Source: Sophora flavescens
Lineage: Eukaryota > Streptophyta > Magnoliopsida > Fabales > Fabaceae
NCBI GenBank assembly: GCA_030762895.1
Contig: CM061062.1
Location: 141,157,104-141,221,103, forward strand
DNA: 64,000 bases
Direction: 5' to 3'
Numbering within the stretch: position 1 is the stretch's first letter; each line of letters opens with the position of its first letter. The translations under genes and the position numbers were made by a program. The notes under the pieces are model-generated. The model was not told where the DNA came from. It ran no database searches and worked only from the letters and a program-made list of their open reading frames with translations. This document shows, one piece after another, positions 46,675-57,145 of this stretch.

Positions 46675-46889
46675 GTTGCCTCCCAATGCCAGCAGAATGC
46701 AAGCAATCATGGCCTCCATGATCATAAAAGGAACTAATAGGAAATTTGGGGGTGAGGAAGGAGAAGAGGTAGAAGGGAGAGATGTATTTCAGAAAATATA
46801 TGGAATTGGAAGCAGACAAATGGGATATTTTGGGAATATCAAGGCCTGATTGGTTTTTGTTTATTTTCACTTTTTCTTATACAAGTAAT

Positions 46890-46970
46890 TGTTTTTAACC
46901 AAATGGCATGCAAAAGCATCCTAACTAGGTGTGCACCAAAACCACTACCAAACATTTGCACCACACCCAT
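46890..46970 (-). mobile_element. LINE 3' stub (B3 copy)
   Basis: Same stub as at 19,171-19,272, with a ~15-bp internal deletion relative to B2. It matches the 3' untranslated region of both LINEs in reverse. Confidence 0.65.
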
Positions 46971-47325
46971 TATACAAGTATTTGAAAATAAGAAATATAA
47001 TGAAAACAATGTGATAGTTTTATAATATTTTTGTTGTAATTACTTCTAAAAATTGAAAATGAAAACCAGAAAAAAAGAACAAATCAATCATGCTCTTAAT
47101 TTTTTTTTTTAAAATTTGTGGTGTGTTAGAAAAATTTGTGGGCGGTAAAAGGCAACACCCTTTGTCGGTTCCAATTTCCAAACGAATTGGTTTCTTAATA
47201 GGGAACTGCTACCTACACTCCACATATTTGGCATCCACCCCACACTTTTTATTTTAATGTATGAACTGACAATCACAACCCTTCATCCTCAGCGTCATTT
47301 TTTCTTTTTCATTTTTTCGTGTCTC

Positions 47326-47518
47326 CCGGCATTTAATTGCCAGATTCAGAAATTATGATTCCGGCATTTAAATGCCGGAAATTGTTTAAAATTTGAAAAA
47401 ATGTGTTTCTGGCAATAAGTTGCTGGAAGACAAAAAAACTGTACCTCCGGCAATTAAATGTCGGAACATATTTTTTCATAAGGAAATATAGTTTCTTAAT
47501 CTGGCAATTAAATGCCGG
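47326..47518. repeat. CCGG palindrome array (B3 copy)
   Basis: Five palindromes in the order seen at 19,350-19,542. Some B3 copies carry one mismatch (first ends GCCAG, third GCTGG), while the second and fifth keep the CCGG end. Confidence 0.85.
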
Positions 47519-48799
47519 AATGCTTGGAAAAAACGAAAAAAACAATTGATGCAGAGAAAGAAGAAGATTTTGGCATAGGATAAATATTTAAGGTAGAACA
47601 TGAAGATATCTGCTTGTTTTAACTCATTCTCTTTGGATTTGGCACTGAACTTGTAGAGTTGCTTCATGAGAAAGCTAAAGAGAAAATCAAGCTTTTCTTT
47701 GTATCACAATTAAGACTTTTGCTTCACCTGAATCCCCGTAAAGACTTGGATTGAGTTTTATTATCATAATAGCCAGCATTCACATCTAGAACTTCTCTAG
47801 TGCTCTCTTTCTTCATCTTGTCAACTCTTGGGGAACATGGATGTGGAGGAAGTTCCATATACTGTGTGTTTTTCCTGGTGGTACTTCTCTCTTGCTTTAT
47901 CTGAATTGGAAGGATCACCCCATTAGAGATGACAAAAAGTATTTCTGCTTAAGTAGAATTAATGTTCTTCTCTAAAAAGGAGGCATAAGGGATTTTTATT
48001 TTTGTCTAGTATTGTTGGAGAATAGAAACAAAAGAGGATCTAAGACAGAGACTATGATTTTAAAAGAAATGTTATCATTTACAATTTGGAAATTGTAGAA
48101 AAGGATGTAGACTGAAAATTCAGTAAAAGTATTTGTTGATTATATGTTTGTGACTGCAACCACAATCTAACTCTGCTGATTTGAAGTAATAATATTTGGA
48201 GTCTTTATCTATAAATGGACAGTCAGCCAGCAAGACTTGTTCTATAACATATACACCTTGTGGGTTCTCATTCCAGTCACTGATGAACCTTTCTTTTTAT
48301 TTATTTTCATCCATCATATATTTATGCATATTTTTAAGGTTGAGGAACACTGTCTCTTCTATAACATAAACATTCACAATTATTGTGTAATAAAATAATC
48401 ATTTAGATATGTTAAGCACTTTCAAGTAAATATTTCATGAATAGGTTATGTGCAATGATCTTTCATCATAGTTTATTCCCTATATATCTATTGTTGATTT
48501 CTTAATGACACGTTTAATAGAAATAATACTTATTTGAAAAATCATAAACACGCTACAGACCCAACTGCAATATTCATTTTTGGGTTTATCACCTTATGAC
48601 TAGAATTATACTAAATAAGTTGCATTATAAAAAACATGGATCAATCAATAAGAAGCGCTTGTATGTCAAGTTTGAGGTTCTAGTATATAGACAATAATTT
48701 ATTAATAATATATAATCTATTTTAGAAAGAAATATCACAATAGTACATATCTCTATTTTAAGAGATGATAATAAAGATCACACTATTATAGAGAAAAAA

Positions 48800-48800
<1 letters not shown>

Positions 48801-48862
<62 letters not shown>
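48801..48862. repeat. (AT)n microsatellite
   Basis: About 31 AT units, orthologous in position to 24,727-24,793. Confidence 0.97.
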
Positions 48863-48864
<2 letters not shown>

Positions 48865-49490
48865 CATAATCTATTAAAGCAATAGTGTCAAATTAGAGTT
48901 ACTAGATAAAGATAAATTAAAAAAAGAAAAAGAAAAAACTAAGCTGATGAAATGAAAGAACATTGCACCTACCAGTCAAATTTAACATATTCAACAAGCA
49001 CTCAAGGGTTAGTGGTGCAAAAATGTTACAGTTATATATTATGTCTTCATTAAGTATTTTATTCATGTTTTCAAAATCTATACAAGGTAATGAACATAGC
49101 AAGGACCAACTCTCCAATAAACATGTTAAGGACCAAATCTCATAAAACTCAAAAGGTTGAGAAGAAAGAGAACTAGAGGTTGCTGCCTTGATGAGCAAAC
49201 TTTAGCAAGGGACACGTTTGAAGAAATTTTTTTTCAATTTGGGAAAACAACTCTTGAGGTGGACTGTTGTTAATATTTGATGATAACTTCTTTCACCGAT
49301 GGAAAATTGAAATTCTCAAAACTCGACTTATTGCAAGTGAAATTGAATATACTTGTAATTTTTTCATTAACAAATGTTTATCAATAAATCGGAGAAAATG
49401 ACAATGAGATTCAAAGACTTTGTTATAATTTAAAACATTAAACAAATTATCAATGCTACGTCTTACTTTAAATATTTTCATCATTTCGAG

Positions 49491-52065
49491 TGTTAATCGA
49501 CTTAACACACAGGCATAAGGCTTGTTGTGTATGGCTCATATTTGTTATAAGTTGGCCTGCCACTGGAGCGGAGGGGAGCGGAGCGCACTGATTGGCCGAA
49601 CCTTGTTAACAAATTCTCTTGTTCTTGTGTTTGTTTACTATTCTCATTTTCTATATTCGATTGCTTGTTACCAACAATTGGTATCAGATGGCTCTTAACC
49701 CTGGTGCAAAATCTAGGTGGCCGGGGAATTTCGATGGAACTGGAAATTTCGGATTATGGCAGTGGAAGGTTAAGGACGTGTTGACTTGACAAGGTCTGTT
49801 GAAGGAGCTGCGCGAGAGTAAACCAGATGACATGAATCAATCGGATTTGGATGAGTTGAAGGAGAAGGCTGCGGGAACCATACGTCTTTGTCTGCCAGAC
49901 GAGGTGATGTATCACATCATGGATTTAACGTCTCCGACTGAGGTATGGCAGAAATTGGAGGCGTTGTACATGTCCAAGTCTCTGACGAACAAGTTGTAGT
50001 CGAAATAGAGACTCTATGACCTGAAGATGCATGAGGGTTCTGATTTGCAACAGCATGTCAATGCTTTCAATGACATAATCAATGATTTAAAGAAGCTTAA
50101 TGTGACGGTTGATGATGAAGATAAGGCAATAATTCTACTGTGCTCTTTACCTAATTCTTACGAACACTTGGTGACTACTCTTACAAACGGAAAAGACACT
50201 ATCAAACTGGACGATATTACTGCTGCACTTATGTCTCACTGTCAAAGGAAACAGCATGCAGGGGAAGGGTCCCAGGGTGAAGGTCTGTATGTCAAGGGGG
50301 GGTCAAGAATGTGGGAGGAAACAAGGCGGAGCATGTTTTGCCAAGGGAAAACGGTTGAAATCCAAGGGCAAAAAAATGGCACAGTGCTTCCTGTCCCAAT
50401 AAGAAGGAGGGAAAGGATGGTAGTTTTGCGAGCCTGGTCTAGACAGATGATTCTGATTACTACAGTGAAGGAGACTTAATCTCCGTCTCTATGAGTCAAT
50501 TCACAGATGAATGGATACTTGACTCAGGTTGCTCCTATCACATGACGCCGAATAGGGAATGGTTCAGCACTTACAGGTCATGCAATTTTGGTTTTGTTTA
50601 TTTGGGAGATAATAGAGCTTGTGCTATTGTAGGCATGGGAGAAATCAGAATTGTAAGGGATGATGGTGTTGTGAAAATGTTGTGTGAGGACTTTATTTCC
50701 TTGGGGACTTTACAGGCCAATGGATTCATTTATAGAGCTGATGCAGACATTGATACTCTAAGAGTATGCAAGGGTGCTTTGACTGTGATAAAAGGAAAAA
50801 AGGACTGCAGGGAACACTTACAAGTTGTTAGGGAGTACAATTGTAAGTGAAGTTACTGAAGTTACTTATGTAGAATCCAATGATCATGCCATCAAAATAC
50901 GGGACATGCGTTTGGGTCATGTCAGTGTGTGTGGTATGACAGACTCGAGTATTGTGTGCTTGGGAAATAGACTCGAGTTAGTTTTAAAGCTGCAAAATAC
51001 AAAACCCAGGGTATCTTGGACTATGTTCATTCTGATGAATGGGGGCCCACTCAGGAACCATCTCTAGGCGGTTCCTGGTATTATATGACTTTCACTGATG
51101 ATTTTTTGTGCAAGGTCTGGGTGTATTTTCTAAAATAGAAATCAGAAGTCTTTGCCAAGTTCAAGGTCTGGAAGGCAGAGGTAGAGAATCAGATGGGCAG
51201 GAAAATCAAATACCTGAGATCAGATAATGGTACACAGCACACCGATTCAAAATTTCAAAAATTCTGTGAAGAACACGGTATTCATAGGCATTTTTCAGTT
51301 CGTAAAAATCCATAGCAGAATAGGGTTGCAGAGAGGATGAACAGGTCTCTTACTGAGAGGGCAAGATATGAGATTGGATGCTAGTCTTTCAAAGGGTTTC
51401 TGGGTAGATGGAATCAGTATGGCATGCTATGTCATCAATAGATCACCACAAATTTTTGGTTGTCCTGCTTATGTGCATATATCCAGTAATGAAAGATCTA
51501 AACTTGATATCAAGTCGAAAAAGTGTACTTTCTTAGGTTATGCCAAAGGTGTGAAAGGGTTCAAGTTTTGGGATACAGCTTCAAGGAAGATGGTGATTAG
51601 CAGAGATGCAGTATTTGATGAACAGTCTATGCTGAAGCAGTCAGTTTCGACAGATGTGCCCGAGCCAGATGGAGATACTTTGGGATCCAAGGTGGTTCAT
51701 GTGGAAGTTGAACAGGTCTCGGTGAAGAAAAGCAAGGAACCATGTTCTAATCCAAGAACAGAACTTGAGTCTCAAGCTGAGAGTTCAGGTGTGTAGAAGT
51801 ATACTCTTGTCAGAGATCAAGAACACCGTGTTATCAAACCACCAGAGAGATATGGGTTTGAAGATTTGGTCTTTGTTGCACTACATATCAGTTCAGGAGA
51901 TCCGTCTAACTTTCAAGAGGCTATAAACAGCCAGGAGAAAGACAGATGGATGGGTGCCATGATGGAGGATATGGAATCTTTGCATAAGAATCAGACATGG
52001 GAGCTAGTTCCGTTGCCTCCGAACAAACGTGCTATTGGGTGTAAGTGGGTGTACAAGGGAAAATT
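49491..52065 (+). mobile_element. Truncated Ty1/Copia element in B3
   Basis: Copy of the element at 25,420-28,065 with the same 5' LTR (49,491-49,676, with a ~20-bp deletion), the same TTGGTATCAGA primer site and the same 3' truncation after GCKWVYKGK. Confidence 0.75.
49689..52065 (+). pseudogene. Copia gag-pol pseudogene (B3)
   Basis: Same domain order as the B2 copy: Gag with stops at about 49,788, 49,998 and 50,007; protease WILDSGCSYHMT; pre-integrase MRLGHVSVCGM; integrase LRSDNGTQH (the B2 copy has Y) and NRVAERMNRSL; IFGCPAYVH; start of RVT_2. The whole zinc knuckle is deleted here (the sequence jumps from GCACAGTGCTT to CTGTCCCAATAAG near 50,388), and ~20 bp encoding the RHILDLKKN region are missing near 50,690. 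It is more decayed in gag but otherwise parallel to B2. Confidence 0.85.
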
Positions 52066-53749
52066 TATTTTCAAACTTGATTCCATTGTCCCAAGTACCT
52101 CAACAACTAATGTAACCACTGTCATTTACTGATTTAAATAAATTTCTCTATCACAAACGATATAATGGAAGCACCCAAATCTAGTAGTTTCAAAGAATCA
52201 AATCTATAAGATGACAAATTTCAGCATTATTACGCTATTATTTAGACGCAAAATATCAAGCTGGTATTTGAATTGAGAATAGCTTCACCTACTTGCATTT
52301 CATCATTGAAACGATGAGTCAGGGTCTACTTTGCTTTTGATCAAGCTTGCATCAGTATACAATACTTCCTCCCCCTTCACCAATTAAAAATTGGCTTGAG
52401 TTGAATGACAATCTAACATAAAAGATTAATGAATTGGAAGAAAAAAAAAACAAAACTTTCTCATTCACTGCCTCACAACCAGATAAACTACACTAAAAAT
52501 TTTGTTTTGACACCTCCATATAGATTCAATCCAAGCTCTTCCAATTGAGTCCTTTAAAAAATATATTCTTTTTTTTTATAGAGAGCAAAGGATGGAGAGG
52601 GATGAATGAATTGAGACCAAAGTGAATTTATGATCAAACTTCCATATGTTTTGAGAACATTCAATGTGTTGTGTGGAAATGCTTTAAATAAATTGTATGG
52701 CTTCAAAGTCATCATACTTCTCTCAACCCTAGAAGTTTTTTTTTTCAAGTGTGTCGCTTCCTTTGTAAAAATGAAAAAATAGACCCATCAAAGATTTTAA
52801 CTCATTTGTTTTTTCACGGATCGATTTCCCGTTGTATTACCATAGAAATTTGTTCTCAAATCAAATAATTAGATGCTTTATTTTCCTGCATAATTCTACT
52901 TTCCGAAAAACTTTGAGTTTTTGTGGTATTCTAGTCAGGAAAAGTTGGTTTGGCTATGCACGGTGTATTGTAGAGTTTCAGAAAAGTATTTTGGAAAGGA
53001 GTTCTTGAAAGGTAATTTCGCTTCCGTGTTTTTGAATTTCTGACGGAACCATCCAATTAAGACTAGATGATTTCGAGGGTTATCACTTTCATCAAAAAGT
53101 AACAAATCAGGAATGTCACCCAGAACCTTCCCCGTTACTCTACTTTCACCGTCTTTCTTCTTAATACTTGGATATATCTTCTCTTTTTCATGTCCCTTTT
53201 CTCTTCCTAGTTTTAGCATCAACTTTTGATTCGTTCCCCGCAATTTTCTAGTACAAATGGTAGCTAATTCCGAAAATTGTCTCCTCTTTGAAACATGAAT
53301 ATAACTTCAACATATCCATGACGTTCTTATTCTAATGTGGATTTATAGACCAATCAACTTTGTTAGAGGCATCAAAATGTTCTTTTTCTTGATAATTCAA
53401 GATTCTTCAGGTCGTGGAATGAAATTCATATGTTCAATTTCATGTACTCATCTTCCCAAGTAAAAAATAAGTTAGCAGGAGTAGTAATAGTGGGTCGACA
53501 TTTTGGAAATAAGTACAACTACGTCTAGACAAACACAATGGTTAACCTTGTCTTTCCTGCTCCATGAGCATGAGAAATAGTGCATCCACCTACACTACAA
53601 GGATCGAGTGTCTTCAACTTTTGAAAGTCAATGATTCCTGCAAAATTTTCCAAAATAAACTCAAAACAGTCTTGTTGGTGAGGATAACCGCTTTATTCGA
53701 TATTAGGAATGAAGTCCCCAAACAGTGCCTTCTTTATAAGACCAAACAA
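52066..53749 (-). pseudogene. CLASSY-like SNF2 helicase pseudogene, minus arm (B3)
   Basis: Minus-strand decayed copy of CLSY-type helicase, uninterrupted by LTRs. From 53,749 down: WSYKEGTVWGL; CRWMHYFS... reading as SHAHGAGKTRL in frame at 53,549-53,583; then a 103-codon open stretch (52,935-53,243) with LMLKLGREKGHEKEK, VLGDIPDLLLFDESDNPRN (motif II, with DES in place of DEGH) and LPFKNSFPKYFSETLQYT (motif III neighbourhood); AGK..LFDLRTN around 52,850; LLGLREV near 52,735; and helicase-C-like LEELGLNLYGG near 52,530. Stops and shifts throughout. It is head-to-head with the plus arm at 53,750, with essentially no spacer. Confidence 0.75.
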
Positions 53750-53750
53750 C

Positions 53751-55295
53751 CTTATTTGGTTTAATAAAGAAGGCATTATTTAGGACCTAATTCCTTATAT
53801 CAACGAAAGCATTTATCCTGATCCAAAAAAAAAAGTTTTAAGTTTATTTTGACAAACTTGGCGGGAAACATTGACCCTCAAAAGTTGAAGATTGTTGACC
53901 CTTGTAGTGCAGGTACATGCATTATTTCTCATGCTCCTGGAACAGGAAAGACAAGGTTAATCATTGTGTTTCTTCGGACAAATTTAGAAGTATTTCCAAA
54001 ATGTCGACCCATTATTATTGCTCGTGCTAACTTATTTCTTACTTGCGAAGATTAGTACAGAATATGGAACATAGGTATTCCATTCCATGACCTCAAAAAT
54101 ATTGAATTATCAGAAAAAGAACATGTTGTTGCCTCTAAGAAAGTTTATTGGTCTAGAAATCCACAACAGAATAAGAATGCCACATGTATGGTGAAGTTAT
54201 ATTCATGGTTCAAAGAGAAGAGCATTTTAGGAATTAGCTACCATTTGTACGAGAAACTTGCAGGTAAAGAGTCCAAAGTTGATACGAAAACTAGGAAGTG
54301 AAATGGGAACATGAAAAAAGAGAAGAAATATGCAATATGAAGAAGTAAGACACTGGAAGTAGAGTAACGGAGAAGGCTCTGCGTGACATTCCTGATTTGA
54401 TAGTTCTTGATGAAGGCCATATACCTCAAAATCAGCACAGTCTTGATTGAAAGTTTCCATCAAAAATTCAAACTCAAGAGAGAAGTATCCTTTCAAGAAC
54501 TCCTTTCCAGGATACTTTCTTGGAACTCTACAATACATGGTGCTTAGCCAAATAAACTTTTCCTAACAAAATACCACAAAACTCAAAAAGTTTTGTTAAA
54601 GTACACTAATGCAGGAAAAGAAAGCATCTAAAGGTTTGAACTGAGAACCATCTTGTTCTAGCAATACAACTGGAAACCTCGCTGTTGAAAAATAGACGAG
54701 TTAAAGTTGCTGATGGATCCATCTGTTCATCTTTACAATGGTAGCACTCTTAAAAAAATAACTTGTTTGGGGGAAGGTATGGTGAAGTTGAAGCTAGCCA
54801 ATTTACACAGAGCACTTCTACACTGCTTTGTATCTTCTCAATATATATTGAAGTTTGATCATAAGTCGACTTCGGTATCTATCCATTCATCCATTTCCCT
54901 CCGCTGATCTCTATCAAAAAAAAAAAAAAAAAGAATCTGTCTTTGACATAGCTCATTTGGAAGACCTTGGACTGAATCCATATGGAGGTTTCAAAATTTA
55001 ATTTTTGGTGGAGTTCGTCCTGCTGTGTGAGGCATTGAATGAGAAAGTTCTGGATTTTAGACAATTCATCGATCCTTCGTGATTGATTGTAGGCCACCTC
55101 AAGTCAATTTTTAATTGGCGAGGACGGAAGGAAGTGTTGTACATGCATAGCAAGCTTGATCACATGCAAAAAACAATACCTGATTCATGGCTTCAATGGT
55201 GAAATTTTCTTTGCTCTGGAGAGAAATTTTTGATGTCATGACAAGATTCCTCGAAACCCATGGGTGGATAGGTGATGAAAAGTGTAGCAGGAGTT
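53751..55295 (+). pseudogene. CLASSY-like SNF2 helicase pseudogene, plus arm (B3)
   Basis: Plus-strand copy of the same gene region. A 68-codon open stretch (53,849-54,055) reads NLAGNIDPQKLKIVDPCSAG then CIISHAPGTGKTRLIIVFLR, with an intact Walker A (53,927-53,953) and FPKCRPIIIARANLFLTCED. Then ELSEKEHVVASKKVYW, VKLYSWFKEKSILGISYHLY, motif II LDEGH (54,409-54,420), SRTPFQ and FLELYNTWCL (54,493-54,545), and, in the second lobe, AHLEDLGLNPYGGFKI, CEALNEKVLDFRQFIDPS (about 55,010-55,075) and EVLYMH.KLD near 55,135. About ten stops or shifts make it non-functional. CLASSY proteins are SNF2-like factors of RNA-directed DNA methylation; the motifs fit the CLSY3/4 type best. The right-hand end is set by where homology with 33,312 is lost. 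Confidence 0.78.
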
Positions 55296-55442
55296 GTGAA
55301 TTTATAAGATGGTTGCTGGTTGTACCTCATACCTTCTGTTTGCAACCCTATCACATGTGCTTCAATCTAGTTCCACGTAGGCATGGAAAAAAATAGTTAG
55401 TATTTCTTTTCATAGATTATTTAAAAATATATAGGATTGTTG
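55296..55442. other. Link between CLSY arm and distal segment
   Basis: About 150 bp with no recognised content. It contains the empty target of the L1/L6 Tekay insertion (gaaactctatctc begins at 55,443). Confidence 0.5.
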
Positions 55443-57145
55443 GAAACTCTATCTCAATATAATTTATTTTGAATTCAAATTTGAAAGGTTTTAAATTCAC
55501 CCTTTAATACAATTCATTTTCTTCAATCATTCCCTTTAGTGAGTTGATTTTCTTTTATTATAATTAATGAATTATCCTTTATTGTATGAAATAAATGTGA
55601 CTTTTAAGAGGTATCCATTTCCAAGTTGTTTCCTTTTTAGCATTAAAGTTCTTTAATAAGGTTTTAAAACTATTAAATTGAAGTTCTTTGATAAGGTTTT
55701 CAATCTATTAGATGATATATTCATTTTGTTTCAATTGGTGAACTGTGCTTTTCGTAACCTGCTGTTGTAAGATATATTGGAAGATTTTTATCCTTTTGTC
55801 TATAGAGATTTTTAGTGAAAAAGAAAGAAAACACAACACTTCCTTTTATTTGGGTTTTAGGATTCTAATGGTGTATTTCTAGCTTCATTTTGAGTTTTTA
55901 GTTTTTTTGTCAAAGAGAAAAAGTTTGTTGTTTTTAAATTTTGCATGAGAAACCAATCTTCTTTTCTATTTTTTCTTTCTAAGTTGATATCATTTTTGTA
56001 ATTCAGTGTTCCCGTAATAAATATTAGGCAAAATAGGTTGATAAGTTGCATATGTTTTTTCCTTTTTAACACTGGTCGTACAAGTTTTATTTTTTTAAAC
56101 AGGTCCTATATGTTATGCTCCATTGGGGGCAATTGGGAACGCGATGGGCACATTTGTCCTTTCCGTCAATCCGTATATGATGGCATCAATTCTAGAGCTA
56201 ACATGGAAAATGAAACATAACGTATAAGACCATAATGAGGAACAACGAAAAGGATAATAAATTTATTTATTTTTCATTTTGTTCCTATAGGTTAACTTTA
56301 ATCCTCCATATTAGTCCCTTATGATAGACAATTCTTTATTGGCACCGTCAATTTTAGGACTAATTGGGTGAGAGAACATGACGTATAGGGCAAAATGCCA
56401 AAAATGAAATATATAGGACCAAAGTGAAAAATAAAAACTAAAACATAGAGGACCAATAAACCTACTTGCCTTATTATTGTGGTCTTATACGTTATAGAGG
56501 ACGGGTGTCCAGGACACATCTCAGGCTATAAAGTATGCTTTTGATCTCAAGTGATATTTATCTTTTAAAAAAAATTATGCAAAAAATTGTTGAGTCCTAT
56601 ATACAAATTTTTTAGTTTAGTAATCAAGGTTTATTGTCATTATAACATCGTTTCTTGAAGTTAAAAGATGAAGACCAAATTAAAAATGTATTCCAAATAT
56701 AGGGATCAAATATATGACTTTTTTTTTTTAAATTTCAATACATGATATTTTGATCAATAATAAACGACAATGACCAAACTTAAAATAGTTGATCACTAAA
56801 CAAAATATTTTTTACGTAGAGACCATATTGAAAACGTGTTTCAGATATAGCAAAAAAGTACAATTTAACCAAATTTCTAAGTGCACTAAATTTGATCCAT
56901 GGAGAGCTGAACCATTTTTAATGCACTTTTTGGACTTGCTGATATGAACAAAATTAATTCAAAATTTAAATTGCTATGAACAGTATTGATGTAGTGATAG
57001 GAGCCCATTTCTGATCTATTAGGTGTTTGGGGAGCCTACATTCTATGATGCTTCAAATCATGTTCAATTGGAATTTCAAGTTTTATGAAACGAATTTTGG
57101 TTATCTAATAAATAACACTTAATGAGGGTCGTTTAATATATTTCT
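55443..57145. repeat. Block copy B3, distal segment
   Basis: Collinear with 1,846-3,505 (B1), with a small extra stretch near 56,145-56,200 that B1 and B2 lack. It ends at the LINE insertion. No coding sequence. Confidence 0.85.

Larger units (their letters stand above)
46675..49490. repeat. Block copy B3, start and AT-rich segments
   Basis: Collinear with 18,959-19,783 plus 23,682-25,419 of B2, without the L5 insertion. It carries the LINE stub (46,890-46,970), an extra ~280 bp (about 46,975-47,320), the CCGG palindromes and an (AT)n tract at 48,801-48,862. No intact gene. Confidence 0.85.

Noticed and set aside
53849..54055. A functional ATPase or helicase gene
   Set aside because: The Walker A is intact, but the frame is closed by stops on both sides and downstream helicase motifs lie in different frames; it is a pseudogene fragment.
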